From positions 806,001-870,000 of the forward strand of contig JASNYH010000001.1 in the NCBI GenBank assembly GCA_048500255.1: DNA of 64,000 nucleotides, written 5' to 3'. Source of the DNA: JAMHWF01 sp048500255. GTDB lineage: Bacteria; Pseudomonadota; Gammaproteobacteria; Burkholderiales; Burkholderiaceae_C. Shown in pieces: positions 39,023 to 47,646 of the stretch. Numbering within the stretch: position 1 is the stretch's first letter; the number at the start of each line of letters is the position of its first letter. Under the pieces are notes generated by a model that saw only the letters and a list, made by a program, of their open reading frames with translations, was not told the origin of the DNA and searched no databases. The position numbers and the translations under genes are program-made.

Positions 39023-39466
39023 ATGCCTGCCATGCCTTCGCACCCCCCTTCCCTGGCACCTGCCGCCGCCGCGGCGCTGGCGGCCGGCCTCGCCGCCGCG
39101 CTGCTCGCCGCGCCCACGGCCGCGAGCGCCGGCGACACGAGCCCGGCCCGGCAGCTCGAACGCTTCGCCGCCGAGGCCGGCGCGCCCGGCCAGCCCGAGC
39201 GCGGCCGCCGCTTCTTCGCGACCCGCCACGCCGGCCGCTGGTCGTGCGCATCGTGCCACGGCGATCCGCCGACGCGCGCCGGCAGCCACGCGAGCACCGG
39301 CAAGTCGATCGACCCGCTGGCGCCGAGCGCCAACGCCGGCGCGTTCACCGACATGGCCCGGATCGACAAGTGGTTCCGCCGCAACTGCAAGGACGTGCTG
39401 CAGCGCGAGTGCTCGGCCGCCGAGAAGGCCGACGTGCTGGCCTACCTGCTCGCCCTTCCCCGCTGA
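39023..39466 (+). CDS. SHP-like c-type cytochrome (DUF1924)
   Basis: 147 residues from ATG 39023 (39032 is equally possible; an in-frame ATG at 38951 falls in the operator repeat). A signal peptide is followed by one haem site CASCH (75-79) and the family end DMARIDKWFRRNCKDVLQREC (cited by KWFRRNC and LQREC), where an Asn near the second Cys is the expected sixth ligand. SHP is a periplasmic high-spin cytochrome that binds oxygen and NO transiently. It precedes a diheme cytochrome and cytochrome b561, which is the known SHP-DHC-b set. Confidence 0.85.
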   Translation: MPAMPSHPPSLAPAAAAALAAGLAAALLAAPTAASAGDTSPARQLERFAAEAGAPGQPERGRRFFATRHAGRWSCASCHGDPPTRAGSHASTGKSIDPLAPSANAGAFTDMARIDKWFRRNCKDVLQRECSAAEKADVLAYLLALPR

Positions 39467-39487
39467 ACCCTCCTGACTGGAAGGACG

Positions 39488-40012
39488 ATGACGACCACGA
39501 CGCACCCCTGCCTCCCCCTGCTCGCCGCGACGGCGCTCGCCGCGACGCTGCTGTCGGCCTCACCGGCGCGTGCCGACGAACGCGCGCGCCGACCCGCGGC
39601 GGTGCCCGCGGCCTACGCGCAGGAATGCGGCTCGTGCCACGTCGCCTACCCGCCGCGGCTGCTGCCCGCGACGTCGTGGCAGCGCCTGATGGCGGGGCTG
39701 GACACGCACTTCGGCAGCGATGCCGCGCTGGACGCGGCCACGACGCAGCAGTTGTCGCAGTGGCTGCGGGCCCATGCCGCCGACTCCCGCAAGCGGCGCG
39801 CCGAGCCGCCGCAGGATCGCATCACGCGCACCGACTGGTTCGTGCGCGAACACCGCCACGTCGATGGCGCCGCGTGGACGCATCCCGGCGTGAAGAGCGC
39901 GGCGAACTGCGCGGCGTGCCATCCGCGCGCCGAGCACGGCGTCTTCGACGACGACGAACTGCGCACGCCGCCAGGCCTCGACTCGAAGCTGACGCGCGTT
40001 CGGCGCGACTGA
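39488..40012 (+). CDS. Diheme cytochrome c (DHC-like)
   Basis: 174 residues with a signal peptide ending near ASPARA and two haem motifs, CGSCH (47-51) and CAACH (141-145), the diheme pattern of DHC, the electron donor of SHP. Between them lie WQRLMAGLDTHFG and TRTDWFVREHRHV. Expected in the periplasm, carrying electrons from the cytochrome b561 to SHP. It lies 21 bases after SHP and 22 before the b561 gene. Confidence 0.9.
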   Translation: MTTTTHPCLPLLAATALAATLLSASPARADERARRPAAVPAAYAQECGSCHVAYPPRLLPATSWQRLMAGLDTHFGSDAALDAATTQQLSQWLRAHAADSRKRRAEPPQDRITRTDWFVREHRHVDGAAWTHPGVKSAANCAACHPRAEHGVFDDDELRTPPGLDSKLTRVRRD

Positions 40013-40034
40013 ACACACACGGAGCCACCTCGCC

Positions 40035-40784
40035 ATGCAGACCGCCCCTGATCTTCGCGCCGAGCCACGTGCAGCCCGCGCCGCGGCGACGCCGCGCCCC
40101 GCGGCGCGCCGCCGCGTGACGGACGCACCGACGCGCACCTTCCACGCGCTGTTCGCACTGAGCTTCGCGCTCGCCTGGGCGAGCGGCGACTCGGAGCACT
40201 GGCGCGCGCTGCACGTCACGGCGGGCTACACGATGGTCGGGCTGCTCCTGTTCCGTATCGTCTACGGCTTCGTCGGGCCGAGACCGGCGCGCTGGTCGTC
40301 GCTGGCGGCGCGCGTCTCGGGCGCGGCGGCCGGGTGGCGCGCCGCGACGGCGGCGGTGCTGCGATGCGGCGCCATGCCGTGGCGCCAGGGCCAGAACCTG
40401 CTGATGGCCGCGATCGTGGTCGCGCTGCTGGCGGGTGTGCTGCCGCTCGCGCTCAGCGGCCATGCGACCTACGCCGAGTGGGGCGGCGACTGGCTGGAGG
40501 ACGTGCACGAGGCGTTCGCCGACGCGATGCTGACGATCGTCGTCGCCCACCTCGGGCTCATCGCCCTGCTGAGCGCGCTGCGCCGCCACAACCTGGCGCT
40601 GCCGATGCTCACCGGCCGCGTGTCGGGAGCCGGGCCGGATCTGGTGCCGTCGCAGCGGACCTGGCTCGCCGGCGTGCTGCTGGCGTCGGTGATCGGCCTG
40701 GGCGCCTGGCAGTGGAGCGAATCGCCGCAGGGGCTGCTGCCCTCGAGCGCGCAGGTCACGGCCCACGCATCGGACGACGACTGA
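40035..40784 (+). CDS. Cytochrome b561-type membrane protein
   Basis: 249 residues with four core membrane helices. Haem-ligand histidines appear in RTFHALFALSFALAWASG, WRALHVTAGYTMVGLLLFRIVYGFVG (cited by ALHVTAGY and RIVYGF) and EDVHEAFADAMLTIVVAHLG. The Ni/Fe-hydrogenase-type b family oxidises quinol for a c-type partner, here DHC and then SHP. A C-terminal extra helix follows (about 215-235). Confidence 0.88.
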   Translation: MQTAPDLRAEPRAARAAATPRPAARRRVTDAPTRTFHALFALSFALAWASGDSEHWRALHVTAGYTMVGLLLFRIVYGFVGPRPARWSSLAARVSGAAAGWRAATAAVLRCGAMPWRQGQNLLMAAIVVALLAGVLPLALSGHATYAEWGGDWLEDVHEAFADAMLTIVVAHLGLIALLSALRRHNLALPMLTGRVSGAGPDLVPSQRTWLAGVLLASVIGLGAWQWSESPQGLLPSSAQVTAHASDDD

Positions 40785-40805
40785 CATCGCGCCGAGCCTG
40801 CAAAT

Positions 40806-40822
40806 GCCGGGTAAATCCCGGC
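40806..40822. terminator. Short perfect hairpin downstream of b561, weak terminator candidate
   Basis: GCCGGG-TAAAT-CCCGGC, 6-bp stem and 5-base loop, 22 bases after the b561 stop. There is no T-run after it, so it is only a weak candidate. The rest of the 178-base gap to the next gene shows nothing I can name. Confidence 0.35.
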
Positions 40823-40962
40823 CTGTGACGCCGTTTCGCCCGCACATCAGCGAGCGATGATCGCGGCTGCAAGAGGCGCCGCCGCCAGAGCCGGCGCCCG
40901 GGAGAGCAGTTGGCAATGCAGGCACGCGGAGCAGCGCGGGACCCGGCCGGCGAGGTGCAGCG

Positions 40963-43900
40963 GTGAAGCTGCGCGCCAGCGGCCTGGCCATCCTCGTCGG
41001 CGTGCTGACGCTGGCGGCGATCGCGCTGTCGGCATGGCAGGGCCAGCGCTCGCGCACCGTGATGCGCGAACAGGTGCTCGCGCAGGCCGAGCAGCGCAGC
41101 CTGCAACTCGTCGACGCAATGGCGGGCCAGATCGAGAGCCTGCTCGCGCACATCGATGTCGGCCTGCTGCACCTGCGCAGCGACTGGCACGGCGACGCCG
41201 CGCGCTTCGACGCGCACGTGCGCGCCGAGCTGGCGACGCTGCCCGCCGGCGCCGTCACTCACGTCACCGTCGTCGACGCCGGCGGCTACACCGCCTACAA
41301 CTCGCTCGGCCTCGCCGAGCGCATCTATGTCGGCGACCGGCCGCACATCGTCGCTCACCAGTCGGGCGGCGACCGCCTCGTGATCGGCCCGCCGGTGCAG
41401 TCGCGCCTGGCGCACACCTGGACGGTGGTGCTGACGCGTCCGCTGCTGCGCGACGGCCGCCATGCCGGCGCGATCGCGGCGTCGGTGTCGGTGGCGTATC
41501 TCGCCGACCGGCTCGCCGCGCTGCGCGGCTCGGGCCGCGACATCGTCGCGCTGCTCGACGCCGACGGCCGCATCATCGCGCGCAGCACCGACCCGACGCA
41601 GTCGATCGGGCAGACCCTGCCCGCCGACCGGCCCTTTCTCGCCGATCGCGGCGCCGACTACGGCAGCTACCGCGCCCCCAGCGGCGTCGACGGCATCGTC
41701 CGCCTCTACGCCTGGCGGCGCCTGCCGGGCAGCGGCGTGATCGCGGCCATCGGCATCACGGAAGCCTCGGTGCTCGCGCCGCTCGACGACGCGCCGGCGC
41801 GCGACCGCGTGTTCGGCGCCGCCTTCGCGGCGCTGCTCGCGCTGTTCGGCATCGGCATCGCGCTGCTGCTGCTGCGCCTGGCGCGCGAGCAGCGCGTCAC
41901 GGCGGCGAGCCAGGCGTTCCGCCAGCGCCTGTTCGAGAGCTCGCACGTCGCCATTGCCGTCGTCGACGAGCGCGCGCGCTTCATCGACTGCAACCCGGCG
42001 GCCGCCGCGCTCTATGGCTGGGACGGCCCGGCGGCGCTGATCGGCCGGCGCGGCCTCGACGTCTCGGCGCCGGTGCAGGCCGACGGCACGCCATCGACGC
42101 AGGCCGCGCACACGGCGCGCGCGCTCGCCGAGGGCTCGGCCGTCTTCGAATGGCGGCACCGGCGGCCCGACGGCGAGATCTGGGACGGCCAAGTGCACAT
42201 GATGCGCTTCGAGTCCGAGGGCCGGCAGCTGCTGCAGTGCACGATCGAAGACATCACCGAGCGCAAGCGCGCGCAGCAGGCGCTCGACACCGTGCAGACG
42301 CGGTATGCGCTGGCGGCGCGCATCGGCCGCTCGGCGGCGTGGGAGATCCGGCCCGTCGAGCGGCGCATCTACTTCGACGCGAACCTGCCGTGGCTGATCG
42401 GCTACGGCGAACAGGAGCTGTCGGAGAACCTCGACGACTGGTTCCGCCTCGTGCCCCATGCGGACCGGCCGCGCGTCGCCGAGGCGCTGCAGGACATCGT
42501 CGACGGGCGCAGCGACCACTACGCCGTCGAACACACGGTGCGCCGCAAGGACGGCACGATCGGCTGGATCTTCATGCAGGGCGAGCGCGTCAGCGCGCCG
42601 GGCGAGACGCCGATGCGCATGGTCGGCTCGTCGGTCGACGTCACGGAGCGCAAGCGCGCCGACCGAGCGCTGCGCCTGCTGCAGTTCGCCGTCGACAACA
42701 CGCGCGACGAGTTCGTCTCGCTCGACAACTCCGGCCGCGTGATGGGCGCCAACAAGCAGTTGTGCGCGAGCCTGGGCATGACGCACGAGGAGCTGCTCGC
42801 CAGCCACGTCTGGGATTTCGATCCCGACTTCGGCCTGCCGCAGGTGGCCGAGCTGCGCGCGAAGCTGATGCGAGACGGCTGGGCGCTGTTCGAGAGCCGC
42901 CACCGTCGCAAGGACGGCAGCATCTATCCGGTCGAGGTGTCGAGCAACCTGATCCACTTCGACGGCGAGGACTACACGATCGGCTTCTCGCGCGACATCA
43001 CGCAGCGCAAGCAGGCCGAGAAGCAGCTCGTGCGCGAGAACGAGGAGCTCGAACAGCGCGTGCAGCAGCGCACGGCCGAGCTGCTGGCGGCCAAGACGGA
43101 GGCCGAGCGCGCCAACCACGCCAAGAGCGAGTTCCTGTCGCGCATGAGCCACGAGCTGCGCACGCCGCTGAACGCCATCCTCGGCTTCGGCCAGCTGATC
43201 GCGCTCGAGTCGCGCGGCAGCGAGACGCGCACGGCGGTGCAGGTGCGCGAGATCCTCCACGCCGGCCGCCACCTGCTCGACCTGATCAACGAAGTGCTCG
43301 ACCTGGCGCGCGTCGAATCGGGCGCGCTGACGGTGAGCCCCGAACCGGTGGCGCTCCAGCCGATGTTGCTCGACTGCCTGGCGCTGCTGCGCCCGCAGGC
43401 GATGACGCAGGCGGTGGTTCTGCCCGCGGGCGTGCCCGCCTGCGACGACGTGCAGGTGCGCGCCGACCGCACGCGGCTCAAGCAGGTGCTGCTCAACCTG
43501 CTGAGCAACGCCGTCAAGTACAACCGCCGCGACGGCGGCGTCGACATCGTGTGCACCGTCGAGAACGGCGACGGGCCGCGCTGGCTGCGCATCGGCGTGC
43601 GCGACGACGGCCCCGGGCTGACGCCCGAGCAGCGCGCGCGGCTGTTCACGCCGTTCGAGCGCCTCGACGCCGACGAGCGCCGCATCGAGGGCACGGGCAT
43701 CGGGCTGGCGCTGTCCAAGCGCCTGGTCGAGATGATGGGCGGCGAGATCGGCGTCGACAGCGTGCCGGGCACGGGCAGCACGTTCTGGGTCCGCCTTCCG
43801 CTGTCGGACCCTGCGCCGGCAGCGGCGCCGGCCCCCGCATCGGCGGGTGCGACGGCGGCGCCGTCCGCCGCGCCGCGCCCCGACGCCGACACAACGTTGC

Positions 43901-44289
43901 GCCACGAGGTGCTGTGCATCGAGGACAACCCGGCCAACCTGCGGCTCGTCGAGAGCGTGTTCGCGCAGCGCGCCGACGTGCGCCTGCTCACCGCCATCGC
44001 GCCCGGACTCGGGCTCGAGCTGGCGCGCGAGCGCCGCCCGGCGCTCGTCCTGCTCGACATCAACCTGCCCGACATGGACGGCTGGGCCGTGATGCGCTGC
44101 CTGCGCGAGCACGAGACGACGCGCGACATCCCCGTCGTCGCCGTCACCGCCAACGCGACGCCGGCCGACATCGAGCGCGGCAAGGCGGCCGGCTTCGCCG
44201 ACTACCTGACCAAGCCACTCGATGTGAACCGCCTCGTCGTCGTCGTCGACGCCGTGCTGGCGCGGCGCCAGGCGGGGCGCCGCGCGTAG
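40963..44289 (+). CDS. Hybrid sensor histidine kinase with Cache-like sensor, PAS repeats and receiver
   Basis: 1108 residues from a GTG start. A first membrane helix (about 8-27), a periplasmic dCache/CHASE-like region (about 40-285) and a second helix (about 287-307) lead to three PAS domains (about 315-435, 440-560, 570-690; each ends with D-x-T-x-R-K), a coiled coil, HisKA with His730 (LSRMSHELRTPLNA), an ATPase domain (NLLSNAVKY, DDGPGL, GTGIGLAL) and a receiver with Asp1032 (LLDINLPDMDG). It lacks an output domain, so it must pass phosphate to another protein. Its stop is 24 bases before the FNR site of the nor operon; whether it senses something linked to NO or redox is not shown by the sequence. 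Confidence 0.92.
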   Translation: MKLRASGLAILVGVLTLAAIALSAWQGQRSRTVMREQVLAQAEQRSLQLVDAMAGQIESLLAHIDVGLLHLRSDWHGDAARFDAHVRAELATLPAGAVTHVTVVDAGGYTAYNSLGLAERIYVGDRPHIVAHQSGGDRLVIGPPVQSRLAHTWTVVLTRPLLRDGRHAGAIAASVSVAYLADRLAALRGSGRDIVALLDADGRIIARSTDPTQSIGQTLPADRPFLADRGADYGSYRAPSGVDGIVRLYAWRRLPGSGVIAAIGITEASVLAPLDDAPARDRVFGAAFAALLALFGIGIALLLLRLAREQRVTAASQAFRQRLFESSHVAIAVVDERARFIDCNPAAAALYGWDGPAALIGRRGLDVSAPVQADGTPSTQAAHTARALAEGSAVFEWRHRRPDGEIWDGQVHMMRFESEGRQLLQCTIEDITERKRAQQALDTVQTRYALAARIGRSAAWEIRPVERRIYFDANLPWLIGYGEQELSENLDDWFRLVPHADRPRVAEALQDIVDGRSDHYAVEHTVRRKDGTIGWIFMQGERVSAPGETPMRMVGSSVDVTERKRADRALRLLQFAVDNTRDEFVSLDNSGRVMGANKQLCASLGMTHEELLASHVWDFDPDFGLPQVAELRAKLMRDGWALFESRHRRKDGSIYPVEVSSNLIHFDGEDYTIGFSRDITQRKQAEKQLVRENEELEQRVQQRTAELLAAKTEAERANHAKSEFLSRMSHELRTPLNAILGFGQLIALESRGSETRTAVQVREILHAGRHLLDLINEVLDLARVESGALTVSPEPVALQPMLLDCLALLRPQAMTQAVVLPAGVPACDDVQVRADRTRLKQVLLNLLSNAVKYNRRDGGVDIVCTVENGDGPRWLRIGVRDDGPGLTPEQRARLFTPFERLDADERRIEGTGIGLALSKRLVEMMGGEIGVDSVPGTGSTFWVRLPLSDPAPAAAPAPASAGATAAPSAAPRPDADTTLRHEVLCIEDNPANLRLVESVFAQRADVRLLTAIAPGLGLELARERRPALVLLDINLPDMDGWAVMRCLREHETTRDIPVVAVTANATPADIERGKAAGFADYLTKPLDVNRLVVVVDAVLARRQAGRRA

Positions 44290-44312
44290 TGGCGATCGCT
44301 TCGTCGACCGAC

Positions 44313-44326
44313 TTGACCTGGATCAA
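44313..44326 (+). promoter_or_regulatory. FNR-type activator site of the norB operon
   Basis: TTGACCTGGATCAA matches TTGAT-N4-ATCAA in 9 of 10 defined positions. Its centre is 41 to 42 bases before the predicted transcription start near 44361, the class II activator position, with a -10 TACATT at 44350-44355. FNR, Anr or Dnr could bind; sequence alone does not separate them. Confidence 0.8.
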
Positions 44327-44349
44327 GTCCCGGGAGCAGCCGGCTCCGC

Positions 44350-44355
44350 TACATT
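44350..44355 (+). promoter_or_regulatory. -10 element of norB operon promoter
   Basis: TACATT (4 of 6 to TATAAT) lies at the distance expected for an FNR class II promoter, predicting a start at about 44361-44363. Confidence 0.55.
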
Positions 44356-44377
44356 AGCTGCATTCGTTATGCACCTT
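44355..44377. promoter_or_regulatory. Candidate NsrR operator overlapping the norB promoter
   Basis: A 23-base imperfect palindrome centred on 44366 with core TGCAT-N5-ATGCA, the spacing of the known NsrR box. By eye 16 of 22 arm positions agree with the enterobacterial consensus. It covers the end of the -10 and the predicted start, so binding would block transcription. nsrR is the last gene of this operon, so autoregulation is likely. Confidence 0.65.
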
Positions 44378-44392
44378 CAAACAGGAGCCCCC

Positions 44393-44680
44393 GTGACGAC
44401 CGACGCCCTCGACTTCTCGGCCACCGTCGACGTGCGCAGCATCGTGCCGCGCGATCGCCATCCGCTGATCTTCTCGACCTTCTCCGGCCTCGTCGCCGGC
44501 CAGGCGATGCAGCTCGTCAACGATCACGACCCGAAGCCGCTCTTCTACCAGTTCGAAGCCGAGCTGCCCGGACGCTTCGAGTGGACGTATCTCGAGTCCG
44601 GCCCCGAGACGTGGCGTGTCGCGATCCGCAAGAAGCCGCAGTCCGACGGCCACTGCTGCGGCTCGTGCGGCGGCAGCTGA
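44393..44680 (+). CDS. DUF2249 protein with C-terminal cysteine tail
   Basis: 95 residues if the GTG at 44393 is used. It follows AGGAG by 5 bases. The ATG at 44369 lies in the NsrR box a few bases after the predicted transcription start and has no ribosome site. The DUF2249 fold shows VDVRSIVPRDRHPLIFSTF and FYQFEAELPGRFEWTYLESGP (cited by VRSIVPRDRHP and FEWTYLESGP), ending in HCCGSCGGS. DUF2249 genes are often found with NO and denitrification genes; function unknown. It is the first gene of DUF2249-norB-nsrR. Confidence 0.85.
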   Translation: MTTDALDFSATVDVRSIVPRDRHPLIFSTFSGLVAGQAMQLVNDHDPKPLFYQFEAELPGRFEWTYLESGPETWRVAIRKKPQSDGHCCGSCGGS

Positions 44681-44815
44681 CCGCGCCCCTTTCCCTTTCC
44701 TGACGCCCCGGCGCCTCGCCGGCGCCTCGATCGCACCGCAGCGCTCGCCGCGGTGCGACGGGCCGGCCTGCGTCTTTCGCAACCGCATGACCTTCTCCTC
44801 GATTCGCTTCGCACC

Positions 44816-47116
44816 ATGAACACCAACCTCAGGCTGTGGCGCTGGCTCGGCCTCATCTTCGTGCTGTCGTTCGGTGCGCTCGGCTTCCTCGGATACCAGA
44901 TCCACCTGAGCGCGCCGCCCATTCCCAAGGCCGTCGTCACCGCCGACGGCGACGTGCTCTACACCGGCGACCAGATCCGCAACGGCCAGCAGGTGTGGAT
45001 GTCGACCGGCGGCCAGCAGCTGGGCACCGTCTGGGGCCACGGCAGCTACGTCGCGCCCGACTGGTCGGCCGACTGGCTGCACCGCGAGGCGACGGCGCTC
45101 AAGGACATCCGCACCGAGGCGCACCAGCGCGCGCAGCCGAGCCTGACCGATACCGACCGCGCCGCCATCGACGCCACGCTGCAGGCCGAGATGCGCCGCA
45201 ACACGCACGACGCCGAGCGCGACGTCGTCGTCGTCTCGACCGAGCGTGCGCAGGCGATCCGCAAGACGGCGGCGCACTACGACGCCCTGTTCGGCAACGA
45301 CGCCTCGCTCGAGCCGCTGCGCGAGCAGTACGCGATGAACGACGGCGTGCTGCCCGAGGCCGCCGACCGCCAGGCGCTGACGGCGTTCTTCTTCTGGACC
45401 TCGTGGGCCGCGGCGACGGACCGCCCCGGCGAGCCCGGCGTCTCGTACACCAGCAACTGGCCGCACGAGCCGCTGGTCGGCAACACGATGACGGGCTCTG
45501 CCGCGATCTGGTCGATGGTCTCGATCGTGCTGCTGATCGCCGGCATCGGCGCGATGCTGTGGTTCCACGGCAGCCGCCCGCACGAGCCGGCGGTCGCGCC
45601 GCCCAAGGCCGATCCGTTCTTCAACGTCACGGCAACGCCGTCGATGAAGGCGACGCGCAAGTACTTCTTCGCCGTCGTCGGCCTGATCCTGCTGCAGATC
45701 GGCATGGGCATCGTGACGGCGCACTACGCCGTCGAGGGCCGCTCGCTGTTCGGCATTCCGCTGGCCGAGCTGCTGCCCTACGTCGTGAGCCGCACCGTGC
45801 ACACGCAGGTCGGCATCTTCTGGATCGCCACGGCGTGGCTGGCCACGGGGCTGTACATCGCGCCGCTGCTGTCGGGCCGCGAGCCGAAGTGGCAGAAGCT
45901 CGGCGTCGACGTGCTGTTCTGGGCGCTGATCGCCATCGTCGTCGGATCCACGGCAACCGGCTGGCTGGGAACGCTGCAGCGCCAGGGCGTCGACTACTCG
46001 TTCTGGCTCGGCAACCAGGGGCTCGAATTCACGAGCATGGGTCGCGTGTGGCAGATCCTGCTGTTCGTCGGCCTGCTGTTCTGGCTCGTGCTGCTCGGCC
46101 GCGCGCTCTGGCCGGCGTTGAAGGCGCCGTCGCAGACGCGCGGGCTGATCGCCATGGTGTTCCTGTCGGCCACCTGCATCGGCGGCTTCTACTCGACCTC
46201 GCTCGTCTGGGGCCAGCACACGCACTACTCGATGATCGAGTACTGGCGCTGGTGGCTGGTGCACCTGTGGGTCGAGGGCTTCTTCGAAGTGTTCGCCACC
46301 GCCGTCATCGCGCTGATCTTCACGCGCCTGGGCCTGGTGCAACCGACGAGCGCCAACCGCGCCATCGTCGCCGAGACGATCGTGTTTCTGTTCGGCGGCA
46401 TCCTCGGCACGCTGCACCACCTGTACTTCACCGGCACGCCGACCTCGGTGATCGCCGTCGGCGCCGTGTTCTCGGCGCTCGAAGTCGTCCCGCTGGCCGT
46501 GATCGGGCTGGAGGCGCTGCAGACCTACCGCCGCTCTCAGGCCGAGCCCTGGCTGGCCGCCTACAAGTGGCCGATCCTGTGCTTCGTCGCCGTCGGCTTC
46601 TGGAACACGGTGGGCGCGGGCGTGCTCGGCTTCGCGATCAATCCGCCGGCTTCGCTGTACTACGTGCAGGGCCTGAACATGACGGCGGCCCACGGCCACG
46701 CGGCGCTGTTCGGCGTCTACGGCATGCTGGGCATCGGGCTGATGCTGTTCTGCCTGCGCGGCCTGTATGCGCGCGCGCTGCACACCGACCGGCTGCTCGC
46801 GCCGGCCTACTGGAGCCTGAACATCGGCCTGGCGATGATGGTCTTCATGTCGCTGCTGCCGGCCGGCATCTATCAGGCCTGGGCCAGCATCGAGCACGGC
46901 ATGTGGTATGCGCGCTCGCCGGAGGTGATCCACTCGGCGCTGATGGAGACGCTGGTGTGGCTGCGCGTGCCGGGCGACATCGTGTTCGCCGCGGGCGCGG
47001 CGCTGCTGGCGGCGTATGCTTGGCGTCTGCTGCGTCGCCCCGAAGCGGTGGCCGCGCAGCGCCGCGAAGCATCGACGACGACGACAGCGAGGACGACCGC
47101 CACGGCGCGGACCTGA
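44816..47116 (+). CDS. norB: Quinol-dependent nitric oxide reductase (qNor)
   Basis: 766 residues from ATG 44816. The single-subunit qNor has an N-terminal extension replacing NorC: one helix (about 10-30), then a soluble part of about 190 residues (RNGQQVWMSTGGQQLGTVWGHGSY, cited by QVWMSTGGQ and GHGSYVAPDW). The haem-copper oxidase-like core has 12 helices with conserved His in SRTVHTQVGIFW, VHLWVEGFFEVF, GTLHHLYFTG and MTAAHGHAALFG. It reduces two NO to N2O using quinol. A Thr/Ala/Arg-rich tail (about 745-766) is unusual but short. The stop overlaps nsrR by one base (TGATG). Confidence 0.97.
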   Translation: MNTNLRLWRWLGLIFVLSFGALGFLGYQIHLSAPPIPKAVVTADGDVLYTGDQIRNGQQVWMSTGGQQLGTVWGHGSYVAPDWSADWLHREATALKDIRTEAHQRAQPSLTDTDRAAIDATLQAEMRRNTHDAERDVVVVSTERAQAIRKTAAHYDALFGNDASLEPLREQYAMNDGVLPEAADRQALTAFFFWTSWAAATDRPGEPGVSYTSNWPHEPLVGNTMTGSAAIWSMVSIVLLIAGIGAMLWFHGSRPHEPAVAPPKADPFFNVTATPSMKATRKYFFAVVGLILLQIGMGIVTAHYAVEGRSLFGIPLAELLPYVVSRTVHTQVGIFWIATAWLATGLYIAPLLSGREPKWQKLGVDVLFWALIAIVVGSTATGWLGTLQRQGVDYSFWLGNQGLEFTSMGRVWQILLFVGLLFWLVLLGRALWPALKAPSQTRGLIAMVFLSATCIGGFYSTSLVWGQHTHYSMIEYWRWWLVHLWVEGFFEVFATAVIALIFTRLGLVQPTSANRAIVAETIVFLFGGILGTLHHLYFTGTPTSVIAVGAVFSALEVVPLAVIGLEALQTYRRSQAEPWLAAYKWPILCFVAVGFWNTVGAGVLGFAINPPASLYYVQGLNMTAAHGHAALFGVYGMLGIGLMLFCLRGLYARALHTDRLLAPAYWSLNIGLAMMVFMSLLPAGIYQAWASIEHGMWYARSPEVIHSALMETLVWLRVPGDIVFAAGAALLAAYAWRLLRRPEAVAAQRREASTTTTARTTATART

Positions 47117-47583
47117 TGAAACTCAACACCTTCACCGACTACAGCCTGCGCGTGCTGATCTACCTGGCGACCGAGCCCGGCCGGCGCGCGACGATCGCCG
47201 AAGTGGCGACCGCCTTCGACGTGTCGGAGCATCACCTGACGAAGGTGGTGCACTTCCTCGGCGTGCAGGGCTGGCTCGCCAACGTGCGCGGCAAGGGCGG
47301 CGGCATGCAGCTCGCGCTGCCGCCCGAACGCATCGTGGTCGGTGAGGTGGTGCGCGCCGCCGAGGGCGCCGACGTGCCGGCCGAGTGCTTCGCCGAGAAG
47401 ACGACGACCTGCTCCATCGTGCGCGTGTGCCGCCTGCGCGGCGTGCTCGGCGAGGCGCTCGCCGCCTTCCACGGCGTGCTCGACCGCTACACGCTGGCCG
47501 ACCTGGTCCAGCAGCCCGAGCCGCTCAAGCGCATCCTGCGCATCGGTGCGCTCGACGGCGCGGCGCGCGCGCGGACACGCTGA
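47116..47583 (+). CDS. nsrR: Rrf2-family NO-responsive regulator, probable NsrR
   Basis: 155 residues. N-terminal winged helix (LNTFTDYSLRVLIYLA, EHHLTKVVHFLG) and the three cysteines expected to hold an iron-sulfur cluster in PAECFAEKTTTCSIVRVC (spacing C-x7-C-x5-C; E. coli has C-x4-C-x5-C), followed by RLRGVLGEALAAFHGVLDRYTLADL (cited by RLRGVL and DRYTLADL), typical of NsrR. NO destroys the cluster and releases DNA. Coupled to norB and probably acting at the operator at 44355-44377. The extra spacing between the first two cysteines is noteworthy. Confidence 0.9.
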   Translation: MKLNTFTDYSLRVLIYLATEPGRRATIAEVATAFDVSEHHLTKVVHFLGVQGWLANVRGKGGGMQLALPPERIVVGEVVRAAEGADVPAECFAEKTTTCSIVRVCRLRGVLGEALAAFHGVLDRYTLADLVQQPEPLKRILRIGALDGAARARTR

Positions 47584-47646
47584 GCGAGCGCGGGGCGCAG
47601 CCCCCGAGGTCGACGTGGATCGACTCGCAGTCGTCGTCCGCGCCGC

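Noticed and set aside
40756..44112. Long minus-strand open frame opposite the hybrid kinase (1118 codons)
   Set aside because: Shadow frame with His/Arg/Gln bias; the plus-strand kinase has complete domains.
47590..47610. Short GGGGC/GCCCC hairpin between nsrR and the EamA gene
   Set aside because: Only 5 bp of stem, no T-run; such hairpins are frequent by chance at this GC content.
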